Part shown: piece by piece, positions 1 to 11,503 of the stretch
Position numbering within the stretch: the first letter of the stretch is position 1
Layout: every line of letters begins with the position of its first letter
Assembly: GCA_020740775.1 (NCBI GenBank)
Contig: JAHEWK010000014.1
Coordinates: 62,001-126,000, forward strand
Length of the DNA: 64,000 bases
From: Ilyonectria destructans
Lineage: Eukaryota; Ascomycota; Sordariomycetes; Hypocreales; Nectriaceae
Direction of reading: 5' to 3'
Program-made: the position numbers and the translations under genes
The notes under the pieces: generated by a model
What the model was told of the DNA's origin: nothing
Databases searched by the model: none
The model's input: only the letters and a program-made list of their open reading frames with translations

Positions 1-75
1 ACGCCCTTCTCACTAAATCCGTTATTGAAGTAGCTCGCAATTGACATTGCATATTTTCTATTTTGGATTGCAAAC

Positions 76-519
76 ATGTCGACTGCCAAGCTGTATCCTC
101 CGTCTAGAAACGGCCCTAAATCAGCAAACCCTCTTCCGCAGCTCGTCCAAACACCCTCTGGGTTGGCCCTCCTGGAGCTCCAAGGCACAGTTAATCTGCC
201 CGAAGATGCCGAAGGCCAAGCAATGGGCAACATCGAGATCGGCAGGATTGACTTCCCGGATTACGTCCCGGATGCGGTGGGTTCGGCATGGATGAGTCGA
301 GTCCATCTTTTTGTCGGGCAACATCAGCGCTTGAACGGCGAAGTCAAGAAGCTGCCGAAAGCTGTTGCTGTGGTGCAACGCAGGCAGAACAAGGTGACGA
401 CAGGGTCGGGCGGGGAGGTGCAGGAGCAGGGTGAAAACCTCGAGGTGGTTGAGATCGTCAAGTACAAGCTGATTTTCTCGAACCGACCAGAGCCAGTGGG
501 AACTGCCAACGCACCTTGA
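76..519 (+). CDS. CTF8: Chromosome transmission fidelity protein 8 (Ctf8)
   Basis: A single-exon ORF of 147 residues starts at the first ATG after a short AT-rich leader. Ctf8 is the smallest of the three extra subunits (Ctf18, Dcc1, Ctf8) of the alternative clamp loader Ctf18-RFC. That complex loads or unloads PCNA and supports sister-chromatid cohesion in the nucleus. The length fits fungal Ctf8. The family signature is visible near residues 26-37 (PSGLALLELQG), followed by the beta-rich core and a C-terminal stretch ending in KYKLIFSNRPEP. No signal peptide or membrane segment is visible. The downstream flank runs into a 1.4-kb gap before DPH1, which is on the opposite strand. The call rests on family recognition by eye; I am fairly sure. 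Confidence 0.85.
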   Translation: MSTAKLYPPSRNGPKSANPLPQLVQTPSGLALLELQGTVNLPEDAEGQAMGNIEIGRIDFPDYVPDAVGSAWMSRVHLFVGQHQRLNGEVKKLPKAVAVVQRRQNKVTTGSGGEVQEQGENLEVVEIVKYKLIFSNRPEPVGTANAP

Positions 520-655
520 AGATTTTCGAGATCTTAACATGGCAACAAAACCGCCAACTGTCTGAATCGCTCAGTCGGTTAACCCGGGCTCTCACGATCA
601 GGAGATTACGGGCGAACATGAACACATCATGATAGCAGTGTCCAGGCTCAGGACG

Positions 656-892
656 TTACCTCTTGGCGAAAGAGCCGACAGAGGCGTGTATCTCGGCGTA
701 CTCTTCGAGAAACTCGTTTCTCAGTTGTAAAAATTCCAGGACGAGGAAGACGGTACTCACGTTTGATACGATAAGGGCGTCGGACGAGTCTGTTACTGCA
801 GCCATTTGCTGCTGGCGTGATGGGAGGTTTACGTCTTGGCGGTCAATGCGGGTAGGCCATTGGCAAGCGCATGTGAGATGAATGGCGACCAT
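656..892 (-). CDS. Possible small coiled-coil protein or exon fragment
   Basis: A 78-codon ORF ends with a short amphipathic stretch (LEFLQLRNEFLEEYAEIHAS) that looks more like real protein than the average random frame. A GTGAGT sequence on the minus strand at about 752-757 and a GT at the stop codon (GAG|GTAACG) raise the possibility that this is part of a spliced small gene. I could not build a spliced model that keeps the frame open. I do not recognise the family. It may be a chance ORF in the 3' flank of CTF8. Confidence 0.25.
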   Translation of the reverse strand: MVAIHLTCACQWPTRIDRQDVNLPSRQQQMAAVTDSSDALIVSNVSTVFLVLEFLQLRNEFLEEYAEIHASVGSFAKR

Positions 893-1958
893 CGACGACG
901 CAACGACGACCCATCGTCTCTTCTATACAACTATCCCGTCTTGAAGCGTGAGGTCTGGCCAATCGATGCACTCGCGTGGTAGCTACTATTGGTTTCTATT
1001 TATGCTTAAGCTGCCGCTTAATCATCTTTGCAACGTCAACCTTCCTCTTTCACTACTGACGATAGTAAGCGGGCATGGGAAGTTCAGGTTTCTAGATGCG
1101 AGCAACTGGCCTTGTAGCACAGCCCTGGCTATCTTAAGTGTGTCCTAGGTACCCTTTCCACCAAGAAATGTATGTAGTATAAAGATGGAGGCAACTTCTG
1201 GTCAAAAATATATTAAGATGCCTTTAGGCCTTACATCACGCGTAGTCTGAGACACCCACTAGCCCAGCATGATAGCATATTTTTATTCTGCTTGTGTTGT
1301 GTCTCTTTTATAGAGTCTTGGCCCTTCGCATTCGCAATGAAAGCAGGAGCAATGATAGTTTCATCAATCCCAGCCTAGCCAAATGTAATGACTTCTGGCT
1401 GGCCGACGCATCCTTTGCACCCATCATTCGATGGACAGCAGCCGAGGCCAAGACAGCCTGGGCGTAGGTCTTAGCTGAATGGGAGCCTGAAAAGGGCAAA
1501 TAATCCCAGATCTTCCCTTCTGTCGATTTATTGCCGACCGCTTTAATGCCAAGGACTTGATGAGGTGCCAGAACATGTGTGATGAACTATGCTGGACACA
1601 ACAAGTTGCAATAACGTGAGCCAACCAGCCGGGTAAGCCTAGAGTAGAAGCACAAGATCCGACATCTAAGCCAACTCAACACTGCTGATAGCTAATCCTC
1701 AATTCATTTGTTTCCATACACGTATCAAGTTTGATAAATTATTCACAATCTATCTAGAGCACTAAGCCAATGCCTCAATAGCTTCGAAAAAATGTCCATG
1801 ATCCCCTCCCTGCATTCTCCTTTGAATTTGATGCAACTCGCGAGTGCTTCTTTAGAGCTTCCGAAGCCTAACACCTCTCCAACATACCGGGTTATTCATC
1901 GTGATATTCATTTTCTCACTTCATTTGTACTTTTTCTATTTCCCTGTTGATATCCTCC
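893..1958. other. Intergenic, no gene seen
   Basis: Relatively AT-rich sequence between CTF8 and the 3' end of DPH1. Short ORFs at 1308-1624 (minus) overlap each other and lack any recognisable protein feature. I see no RNA gene or repeat. Confidence 0.6.
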
Positions 1959-3423
1959 CTATCCCGATGCGCCCACGTCCACCGGCTTCGTCCTCCCCAA
2001 GCCATCCTTGCCATAGTAATCCATCGGATACACATCCTTGCCCCAGTCCTCCCTGACCTCGAGCGCGACCAACGCCTCGTACGGCGTCAGCAGCGGCCGC
2101 GAGAAGGCGTAGCCCCAGTCGATGCTCAGCCGCGGGCACGCCACCTGCACCCAGCACTCAACATCGGCCATGAGCGCCAGCTTGCCCGGGAAGATCTCAC
2201 TCAACAGCAGGTTGACGAACGGGATGCCGCGCTCCTTCAGGCGCTTCTCGATCAGCGCCATCGTGTGCGGGTTGCCCTGGCGGCCCAGCGCGCCCAGGAT
2301 CAACCCCCACTTTCGCGCCGTCTTGGCCGTGCGGATGGCGCTGCGCCGGAGCGACTGCATCTCGTCGTGGCCGTACGTCTCGCGCGTGAGCTTGCGCGAG
2401 TACGGGTCGTAGCGGTACGCCGGGATGGATGGGTTGTGGATCATGATGCTCTCGAGGTGGAAGCGGCCGTCGCCGAGGTACAGGATCAGGTCGACTTGGT
2501 CGTCGTCCTTGAGGCGCGGCGACGTGCAGCCCAGAATTTCGCCCTTGCTGAGCGGAGCAATCTGAGGCGAGAGAACTCGGAAGCCGGCTCGCTCGAGGCT
2601 GCTCCGGACACCGTGGATGGTGGCGTTGAACTGGATGGTGCCCACGACGGCGATGATCTTGCCGCTGGCAAAGTTGCGCTCCAGCGAAGCGAGTAGGTGC
2701 GAGGCGTCAATGCTGATATCGACAAAAACATAAAGCGTCTTGATCTTGGTCACGTCAACGGGAATCAGACAACTATGGGCGTAGTGTACGAGCAGGTCGC
2801 AGCCGAGAGCCCGCGCCGTGTAATCGTCGATGCAGCAGGCGCCATATGTGACGTCGCCCATGATGAGCGTCTCGATGCCCGGGCAGAACTGAGTGAGTAT
2901 GTCAGAGACCGTCGTAGCAAAGAGCAGTAGGCCCTCGGGCATCTGAAGGGCGACCCTCTTGGCCCCTGAGGTGCGGATGCGGTGGATCGTCTTGGGGATC
3001 TCGAAGCTGTAGTTTGCGGGCAGCAGTCCGATGGCTGCCTTGAGGTTGGGATCATCGAGGATCTCCTTTGGGACCTGATTCAGTAGCCGGGGTGCTCGTC
3101 GTGGCTTGGCCGCTGCGTATATATGAGCTTGATGCTTCTCACTCTCACACATTCACACTCGCACTCCCACTTCGTGAACAGGTGAATCTCCCGGGAAACG
3201 TACTCTGAACCGCGCCGCTCTCGCCCGTGCCTCCATTCTTCGCCGCCGCCTCCGTAGCTGCCCGTCTTCCCACAAATCGCTTCTTAGGCTGCTTCATCGG
3301 CGTCTCTCCATTTTGCGTAGCCTGAGTCTCAGTTGCCGCGGGGTGACTCGCCTGAGCCATCAGCTGAGCCTCCTCGATGTCGGCTGCGATGCCAATATCG
3401 GTCTGCAGTCTGTCCTCCTCCAT
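1959..3423 (-). CDS. DPH1: Diphthamide biosynthesis protein 1 (2-(3-amino-3-carboxypropyl)histidine synthase subunit 1)
   Basis: Two exons, 3204-3423 and 1959-3112, give 457 residues. The donor GTACGT and acceptor ACGCAG restore the frame at residue 74. Dph1 pairs with Dph2 as a radical-SAM-like iron-sulfur enzyme that moves the aminocarboxypropyl group of SAM onto the target histidine of elongation factor 2, the first step of diphthamide synthesis in the cytosol. The core begins near residue 88 (VPKEILDDP). Three conserved cysteine regions are present: GACC near 164-167, LGC near 269 and [11 protein letters not shown] near 399. Their spacing is close to the family pattern of [4Fe-4S] ligands. 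The N-terminal 73 residues are low-complexity and variable, as in other fungi. The C-terminus ends just after the Dph1 core. Confidence 0.95.
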
Positions 3424-3918
3424 GGTGTAATTCGAGTCCTATAGCCGTACAAGTCAAGATATCAGGGCTGTATGCTTTCCGCGTATCCCGTCTTAGACTT
3501 TTTTCTTCGCCTTCAAGCCGGAGCTTCTTCTGATTGTCAAAAAGTTGGCCATGTGTGAGTCGGGGGTGCCCCACTGTGCGGCCCGCTTTGCATAACGTCA
3601 GCGCCGTCATTGGTCCTGAGCGAGCCCATTTCCATCGAGCCTCTAATACCCAAGTTCTGCTTGTAAGTGCTTCGGTTGCATGCATCATAATTCATGGTGA
3701 CCTGTTGTGACGGGAATTGAATGGCATTAACTCGGCTTCCTATGTGCACGCCAAGGCCTTGCTCTTGTGCTGCAGCTGGTCCCTACCCCTTCCTCCCCAT
3801 CACCAACGAGCCCTCCAACATGTAAACAATCATCGCAAACAGTGCTTTCTTGACGAATCCTCCTTCTGCGCGCGCTCATATTATACTGTCTCTATCGCAA
3901 CGCCGACAACTTGTCCAT
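3424..3918. other. Intergenic between DPH1 promoter and VMA2 3' end
   Basis: About 0.5 kb between the start of DPH1 and the stop of VMA2, both on the minus strand. It should hold the DPH1 promoter and the VMA2 3' UTR. No additional gene is seen. Confidence 0.6.
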
Positions 3919-5774
3919 TTAGGCGTCAATCAAGTTCTCCTCTTGCTGCTGCTCCGCGCGAGCCTTGCCCTTGGCCTTAGCCTCCTTGGCAGCACGCTGG
4001 TAGAACTCGTTGAGAATCTTGGCGGGGATACGGTTGAGCAGGTCCTTGGGGTAGATTCGGAGCAGGCTCCAGGCGAGGTCCAGGGACTCGTAGATGGTTC
4101 GCGACTCGTAGTGACCCTGGGCAATGAACTGGCGCTCAAACTTCTCCAAGAACTCCAGCGACAGCTTGTCCTCAGCTGACAGAGCCTCCTCACCGACGAC
4201 AGCTTTCATGGCAGCGGCATCACGACCGATGGCATACTTGGCGTACAGCTGGTTGGACACATCACCATGATCCTTACGCGTCATGCCCTCACCAATGGCA
4301 GACTTCATCAGACGGGACAGCGACGGCAGGACGTTGATGGGCGGGTAGATACCGCGGTTGTGCAGGGCACGGTCGATGAACACCTGACCCTCGGTAATGT
4401 AACCAGTCAGATCGGGAATGGGGTGGGTGATGTCATCGTTGGGCATGGTCAGAATGGGGATCTGGGTGATGGATCCGTTGCGACCCTCGACACGACCGGC
4501 TCGTTCGTAGATGGTGGACAAGTCAGTGTACATGTAACCGGGGAAACCACGTCGACCGGGAACCTCCTCTCGGGCGGCGGAAACCTCTCGAAGGGCATCG
4601 CAGTAAGCCGAAAGATCGGTAAGAATAACCAAGACGTGCTTCTCGAGCTGGTAGGCGTAGTATTCGGCGGTGGTGAGGGCGAGACGAGGAGTAATGATAC
4701 GCTCGATACTAAGAAACGGTCAGTCTTTTTGAAACACAGAGATCTGGGTTGGATGCACGCACGTAGGGTCGTTGGCAAGGTTGAGGAAGAGGGTGACACG
4801 CTCCAAGCTGCCGTTCTCCTCGAAGTCGCGGGTGAAGAAACGAGCGGTTTCCAAGTTGACACCCATAGCACCGAAGACGATGGAGAAGTTCTCCTCGTGG
4901 CCATCGTGAACGCCTTTGTTGGTGATGCCCTGCTTCTGGACCAGGCCTGCCTGTCGGCAAATCTGGGCGGCGATTTCGTTGTGGGGCAGACCGGCGGCGG
5001 AGAAGATAGGGATCTTCTGTCCTCGGGCAATCGAGTTCATGGTGTCGATGGCGGAGATACCGGTGGAGATCATCTCCTCGGGGTATTCCTGTGGTCGTTA
5101 GAGGGAATTGGCAAACTAGGCACCGAGGCGGGAGCTTACACGAGAGTAAGGGTTGATGGGGCTACCGTTGATGTCGAGGTAGTCCTCCGCCAATACCTTG
5201 GGGCCCTTGTCGATAGCTCGTCCGGAGCCATCGAAGATACGACCAAGCATGTCCTCAGACACACCGAGCTTCAAGCTCTGGCCGGTGAACTCGACTCGGG
5301 TCTATCGCTGTCTCAGCCGGATGTTCTCCATTCCATACGCCGCACTGGGTGCCTACCTTCTTGACATCGATACCGGGGGTGCCTTCGAAAACCTATTGGG
5401 GCTCGTCAATCGCTGTCGATAACGCGGTTCATCGTGAGGAAGTACCTGGACAACGGCTCGATCACCTGCGGCTCGTGGTCAGCATGCCTCAAGAACTGGA
5501 ACAAAGGGGATCCGGGAACGGCGCTAACCTCGAGCTTCGAGGACCTGACCAGATCGCTGCGTGCCATCGGCGAGGGTGAGGGTGACGATCTCGTTGTATC
5601 GGGGGTATTTGACCTGTCATTGTTAGACCGCGGATGGCACAGTCGCCGGTGGATGGCTGGCAGAGACGCTCTCACATTCTCGACGATGACGAGCGGGCCG
5701 TTGACGCCGCCAACGGTGTTGTAGCGAATCCTCGGGGTGACGGAGTACGACGACGACTCGCGCGGGTCGGCCAT
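3919..5774 (-). CDS. VMA2: V-type proton ATPase subunit B
   Basis: Seven exons: 5676-5774, 5529-5613, 5446-5465, 5357-5392, 5140-5301, 4763-5088 and 3919-4708. They total 1518 nt and 505 residues, the usual length for fungal Vma2. This is the non-catalytic nucleotide-binding subunit of the V1 sector that drives acidification of vacuoles and endosomes. The start [20 protein letters not shown] is typical. Later landmarks are [36 protein letters not shown] and [18 protein letters not shown]. Exon 3 is only 20 nt and encodes most of GDRAVVQ, and exon 4 is 36 nt. Without these two the conserved [18 protein letters not shown] segment is broken, so I consider them secure. A 365-codon ORF on the opposite strand is a shadow. 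Confidence 0.97.
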
Positions 5775-6258
5775 GGTGGCGGTAGAGGAGCAGAAGGGGA
5801 GGGCGAAAAGGGAGGCGGTCGAGATGGGGAGGCGGCGAGAATGGCGCGTTGAAGGAGGAAGCTGTGGTGATGGGGAAACGGGAGGGCGCCTCAAGCTGGG
5901 ATGAGGTTGGAGGAGGTTGAGCTTGCCTCACCAAGGTGGGGCCCTGCACCAGCCCAAGGACGCACGGCCGATAAACTTGCGCTGCGGAATACGTTACCTT
6001 ACGCAACACCAGTTCTTCCGTCATTTTGCTACCTAGAGGTACCTAGAGTGACATCACATGACTAAATATACCCCTCTATCCATTCTCCAGAGGTTGTACG
6101 CCAGAGCTCTCTTCCCAGCAGCAAGTATAACATAATACTATTTTGCAGCTGCTTAAAGGATTGGACATGTTTTCATGTTTGTTTTGTTCTTACAGCAGTT
6201 ACTACGGATGTTGCATCAAGTTTCAATGCGCAATGAGATGCTTGAGCTCCTCCCTCCC
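5775..6258. other. Intergenic, VMA2 promoter region
   Basis: About 0.5 kb holding the VMA2 5' flank and the 3' flank of the HMG-CoA lyase gene. No gene recognised. Confidence 0.6.
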
Positions 6259-7425
6259 CTAAGCTTGAGCTGCCTCAGCTGTAACTCGAGCTCGAGCTCC
6301 CAGTACCGCCTTGCCCACTGAGCTCTCATTGCCCTTGCCCAGCTCCTTCGTAATCCACGCTCCAATATCCGTCATGGCATCCAAGTTGATGCCTGTATCC
6401 ATCCCCAGCGTCTCCATGAAGTAGACCATGTTCTCCGTCGCTACGTTACCTGTCGCCCCGGGGCTATAAGGACACCCTCCAAGTCCACCCACACTGCTAT
6501 CAAAGGTACGGATTCCGTGCTCCAGCGAAACGGCCGTGTTCACCAGAGCTTGTCCATACGTATCGTGGAAGTGCATCGCAATATCCTCCGACCTGATGCC
6601 CGCGGACGCCATGCATTTGAGTAACGCGCTGGTTCGAGGCGCCGTGCCCATGCCCGTCGTATCACCCAGGGATATCTCGTCCGCACCAGACTCCAACAAG
6701 TCCGCCGCAATCTCAGCTACTTTGTGCGGGTCTACCTCGAATCCCTCAAAGGGACATCCGAGAACGACCGAGATGTAGGCGCGAACCCGGAGACCCAGGG
6801 CCTTGGAGTCCTGGATCACCTCCTTGAACCGCTCCAGTGATGTCTGAATGTCACAGTTGAGATTCTTCTGCGAGAAGCTCTCAGTAGCAGCTGCAAACAC
6901 GGCGACCTCGACGGATGGCTTCGATACAGCCTCGGCTTCGCTCGCGGGAGTCAGCTGTGTCGCAAAAGCCTTGGGGTTCTCGCTCAAGAGCTTCGCAGCG
7001 TTCTGTAGACCCTTGATGTTGGGGGCCAGGAAAGAGTATGAGATCGGGACCGGAGAGGAAACTTTTTGTTGAAGGATATGCTCGAGAATCTCGCTGGAAT
7101 TGGCCATCTAGTCGGGAATGTGTTAGACACGCGGCCGAGCAGAAGGTTGGCATCCTGGTAAACGTACCTGAGGGACCCATTTCGGAGACACAAAAGACCC
7201 CGCCTCAATCGTCGAAACTCCCGTCCGGGCCAATCGCTCAATCAGCTCAATCTTGGTCGCCAGCGGGATCGTCTTCTTTTCGTTCTGGAGGCCATCTCGG
7301 GGTCCAACTTCGACCAACTTGACGCGGTTGTCATACGACGCGCCACCGGCCGTCGCAAAGCCTCGCTGCCAGCGGAGCTGCGAGCGCCGACAAGCTCTAC
7401 AGATTCCAGATCGAAGAAGACTCAT
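6259..7425 (-). CDS. Hydroxymethylglutaryl-CoA lyase, mitochondrial
   Basis: Two exons, 7168-7425 and 6259-7107, give 368 residues. The intron has donor GTACGT and acceptor ACTAG and falls exactly between KWVPQ and MAN. The enzyme cleaves 3-hydroxy-3-methylglutaryl-CoA to acetyl-CoA and acetoacetate, the last step of leucine catabolism in mitochondria. The first 27 or so residues are Arg-rich without acids (MSLLRSGICRACRRSQLRWQ), a good matrix presequence. Family landmarks follow: VEVGPRDGLQNE near 36-47, the metal-binding HFHDTYGQA segment, and the glycine-rich loop GGLGGCPYSPGATGN with the catalytic-loop cysteine. It is a DRE-TIM barrel of normal length. Confidence 0.96.
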
Positions 7426-8093
7426 GATTGATGTAGTTGTCAGCCTCGGTTGAGTTGAGTTTGTCGTGGGAAGAGAGTTGGAGGGGCGGGAGTGGCTTGG
7501 GGAGGCCGACGTCAACCGCGGACTTTCGGCAGCTTCAACAATTGGGCCGAGCTCGAATCGGTCAGGGCCACCGACTGGCCAGCCAATGGTTACCTCAGCA
7601 CCCTTCCCCCGCAACCTGGCTTGCACAAGGTTCAGATGTGTGGGTTTGTGACATCGTCTGGGTACCTGGTTGTAATCAAAATATCCAAAGAAATATGTAT
7701 TACTACTGCCACTATTGTCTATAGAGTACCTCCAACTATTGTTGCGGTCGAAAACAGCTGCCTTGACGATTGTGCCAACTGCCAGAACGAAGGGGAAAGG
7801 GGGTAAGGGACCCCGCCAAGAACCGCACATTTAATCCTTGTGGCCTGTACTGTTACATTATGTATAAATTACGCACGAGCAAAGCTCACTCAACTAAAAT
7901 ATTAGATACGTCACTGTAAACAAGCATGTACCTAGACAGAGACGGTGTTGCCATCTACAGATTGGGTCTCTTTTGACATTAAAACTCGTTTTGGCTGGGG
8001 ACCTTTAAAAAAGAAAATACACCTTCTCTATAGGTGAGAGTAGGCTAAAACCGGTAGCAGAACGGTAATCCAGTCTTTCCATCCTCAAACCGT
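7426..8093. other. Intergenic between HMG-CoA lyase promoter and TUB1 3' end
   Basis: 0.67 kb with AT-rich 3'-UTR-like sequence next to the tubulin stop. Short plus-strand ORFs here have no recognisable feature. No gene called. Confidence 0.6.
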
Positions 8094-9823
8094 CTAGTAC
8101 TCGGCCTCAAGCTCCTCCTCGCCCATGGAGTCGGTAGCAACCTCCTCGTAATCGCGCTCAAGAGCAGCGAGATCCTCACGAGCCTCCGAGAACTCACCCT
8201 CCTCCATACCCTCACCGACATACCAGTGGACGAAGGCACGCTTGGAGTGCATGAGATCGAACTTGGCAGACAGGGAAGACCAGGCCTCGGCAATGGCGGT
8301 AGTGTTGGAGAGCATGCAGCTATACAAATGTTAGACAGGTAATTGGCTTCAAAACGGGGTACTTCAACTTACACAGCGCGGTTGACCTTGGCCAGATCAC
8401 CGTTAGGAACGTTCTCAGGAGCCTGGTAGCAGATACCGAGCTTGAAGCCAGTGGGGCACCAGTCGACGAACTGGATGGTGCGCTTGGTCTTGAGGGTAGC
8501 GACGGCAGCGTGGGCGTCGTTGGGGACGACGTCACCACGGTACAGGAGGCAGGTGGCCATGTACTTGCCCTGGCGGGGATCACACTTAACCATCTGGTTG
8601 TGGGGCTCGAAGCAAGACATGGTCATCTCCTGGACGGAGTTGGCCTCGTGAGCAGCCTTGGCAGCCGAGATGACGGGGGCGTAGGCGACCAGAGGGAAGT
8701 GGATTCGGGGGTAGGGGACCAGGTTGGTCTGGAACTCGTTCAGGTCGACGTTGAGGGAGCCATCGAAGCGGAGAGAGGCGGTGATGGAAGAGACGACTGT
8801 ACGATATGTTAGCTGACTGATCCCTCTGCGGCTAGACATCAACTCATACCCTGGGCAATCAGGCGGTTCAGGTTCTCGTAGTTGGGGCGCTCGAGGCCGA
8901 GGTTGCGACGGCAGATGTCGTAGATGGCCTCGTTGTCGACCATGAAGGAGCAGTCGGAGTGCTCGAGGGTGGTGTGGGTGGTGAGGATAGAGTTGTAGGG
9001 CTCAACAACGGCGGTGGCAGTCTGGGGAGCAGGGTAGACACAGAACTCCAGCTTGCTCTTCTTGCCGTAGTCGACGGACAGACGCTCCATCAGGAGAGCA
9101 CCGAAACCAGAGCCGGTACCACCACCGAAGGAGTGGAAGACGAGGAAACCCTGGAGACCAACACAGTTGTCGGCAACACGGCGAATCTTGTCGAGGACGC
9201 CATCGATGAGCTCCTTGCCGATGGTGTAGTGACCACGAGCGTAGTTGTTGGAAGCATCCTCCTTGCCGGAGATCATCATCTCGGGGTGGAAGAGGTTTCG
9301 GTAAGCACCAGTTCGGACCTCATCGATAACGTTGGGCTCGAGATCGCAGTAGATGGTACGGGGGACGTACTTGCCCTGACCTGGAAATGGGTGCGGTTAG
9401 ATGAGGGGTTCCGAGGCCATCAGGGACGAGGTCGAATCCATACCAGTCTCGGAGAAGAAAGTGCTGAAGCCCTGATCGGGGTCCTGCTGCTTGCGCTCCT
9501 CGGTGAGGTAGCCATCGGGCTGGAAGTTGAGAGGCGTCGGTCAGTATGGCACGAGGTGGTGTTGTCAACAAAGGAGTGCGTGTGTACCTGGATACCGTGC
9601 TCGAGGCAGTACAGCTGTAGAGGTAAGGTGTTAGCGATGCCGTCTCGCAGGAAGATCCGGGACAGGAAAAATACATACCTCCCAGCAGGAGTTGGCGATC
9701 TGGCAACCGGCCTGGCCGACTGGAGTGGTGAGTTAGCACGCCACGAGGGACTGAAGCACGATGCGGTGAAGACGCGTGTCGGTATCGGGGGAGCTCACCG
9801 TTGATGCTAATGACCTCACGCAT
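8094..9823 (-). CDS. TUB1: Alpha-tubulin
   Basis: Seven exons: 9799-9823, 9679-9719, 9588-9614, 9444-9519, 8850-9380, 8373-8796 and 8094-8319. They total 1350 nt and 449 residues, exactly alpha-tubulin size. The spliced N-terminus reads [20 protein letters not shown]. The GTP-binding signature GGGTGSG is in exon 5. The alpha-specific C-terminal region includes [21 protein letters not shown], and the protein ends in Glu-Ala-Glu-Tyr, an acidic tail with terminal tyrosine. The sequence [13 protein letters not shown] excludes beta-tubulin. The protein polymerises with beta-tubulin into microtubules. The first four exons are very small (25, 41, 27 and 76 nt), so intron density is concentrated at the 5' end. 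Confidence 0.98.
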
Positions 9824-11503
9824 GGTTGCGGGCGAGAAGATGTGATGGGGGATTAAGTGATGGGAGGTTTGAGAGGAAGGGAGTTCACGAGCAGCACAGC
9901 AAAGACGCAGGCGGCAAGACAGGCCAGACAAGGCTTTTACGAACGGAGACTCGGGAGCGGGAAGATGAAAGCGAAGACAAGGACGTGCAGTTTGGTTTGG
10001 CGATGGGGGGAAGAAAATAGGTGGGGGAAATTTGGCAGACAGGGGAGGCTTGCCCGTCCTGGGATTTGTTGATTTCGAGGCGTGTCTGCGTGGCTAGAAG
10101 TGGTAAGCGCGTTCTGGCTGGTGCCCTGCTGGCCGCTGCTGGCCACTGCTGGCCCGTGCCCAGTCTGCTGGCGACTGCTGAAGTGCTGCACTGCTGGCTC
10201 CCTGTGGACTCCCCTGCCGGCTCTAACGGGCTGCCACTGGCTCTCAGTGGCCCCAGTGGCTGCGGTGGCACCCAGCGCCCCCTGGCGGTCGCCCAAGCCA
10301 AAGTGGCTCCTGCCCGCTTCACCGCTCCAGCCAACAAGCAGCTTCCAGAGCAGCCCGTCCGCAAATTATGGCCGGGTCGGGCCCTTGGCCACGGCACAAG
10401 GCTCCATCCCTTTTGGTGACGATCCATGGATCCATGTTTATCAGACGACTCTCGGGCTTCCGTCGTCTGGGAGTGGTTGTCTCTGCCCTCAGCAGATGCT
10501 AGATACCTAAGTAGGTATGTACATTGTCCAGAGTATACTACGTACTGTAGATAAGTCTGTACTGTACAGATAGGTGCGGCTTGCTGTCTTCCGATAGCGT
10601 GCTGCCAAATTGCAGCGGAGATCCCTCTCAGAGTCCCCATGCCTGACACTTCCCTCTTGGAACTGCCCCTGTGCTCCCCACCACGGCGTAATCAACTGTA
10701 TCTCCGGGCTACTCTCCATTTCGTATCAACGCAAAAAGGAAAGAAAACTGTAATACTCCGTAAATCAAAGCGACTCCCTCTCAGCCGGGATGGAGATCAT
10801 CAAACCAAGCCATGGCTTTCCCGTCCGCTCCCCGAGACCCTTTTGCTGCCCACATGGCGACAAATGGGCCATTACTAAACCTCACCCTGGCTCGAGCTGC
10901 CCTCTCACAACCGCTTGTCGTCCAATCCATACCCACATTTCCACTGTCCGCCTCCACCCCCTGTTCTGCAATGTACGTACCCGTTCCCGTCGTTCCCTTT
11001 CGCCTCGCCGTCCTTGGCCGTCTAGAGAGTGGTTGTGGGTGGAGGCCAATAGCTCGGGTAGCTAAGAAGCTGGACCGGCCGGAGGTTGCTGGTCAAGCCC
11101 ATGCCTAAGGCAAACTCACAGCGGTCCACCAGCCCGGCCTCCCGTACCGCCGTCGTCGTGACTTCTGGCTTGTGGTCTGTGGTCTGGTCCGTGGCCTGTC
11201 ACCGAACTGTCACCGAACAGTGCGAAGTCCGTGTCCATTGGCAAGTGCCTAATCATACGCTGTTTGATCCTGGCATCCGGCCGTCGGATGTGCAGTTGCC
11301 CCAAGCTCTCTGAGCACACTCCTAATGTTTGGCTGCCCCTTGGCATAAGACATGAGCCTCATCCCCGAACATCAGCCGCCACACCCCGACCCCCACATCC
11401 GCCACATTGCTACATGTACCGAAGTACTTTGAGACTGCCAACTTCAACATCAGAGCATAACGCTCCAGGCAGCTAAATTGATACCTCTATCCCCTCATCA
11501 ACC
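9824..11503. other. Intergenic, TUB1 promoter region
   Basis: 1.7 kb between the divergent starts of TUB1 and the next gene, so it should hold both promoters. It contains an imperfect CTGCTGGC-rich stretch at about 10,120-10,205 and one copy of the 9-mer TACTCCGTA at 10,754-10,762. Long frames here (for example minus 9885-10,649) lack an ATG-supported, protein-like composition. No gene called. Confidence 0.55.

Noticed and set aside
4267..5364. 365-codon plus-strand ORF
   Set aside because: It lies antisense to VMA2 exons. The GC-rich coding strand produces an open antisense frame; the translation is Gly/Val/Asp-rich without a known fold.
8959..9804. 281-codon plus-strand ORF
   Set aside because: Antisense to alpha-tubulin exons and introns; composition is a mirror of the tubulin codons.
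9885..10649. 254-codon minus-strand ORF upstream of TUB1
   Set aside because: No recognisable domain; composition follows a CTG-rich local repeat, and the position is the TUB1 promoter/leader.
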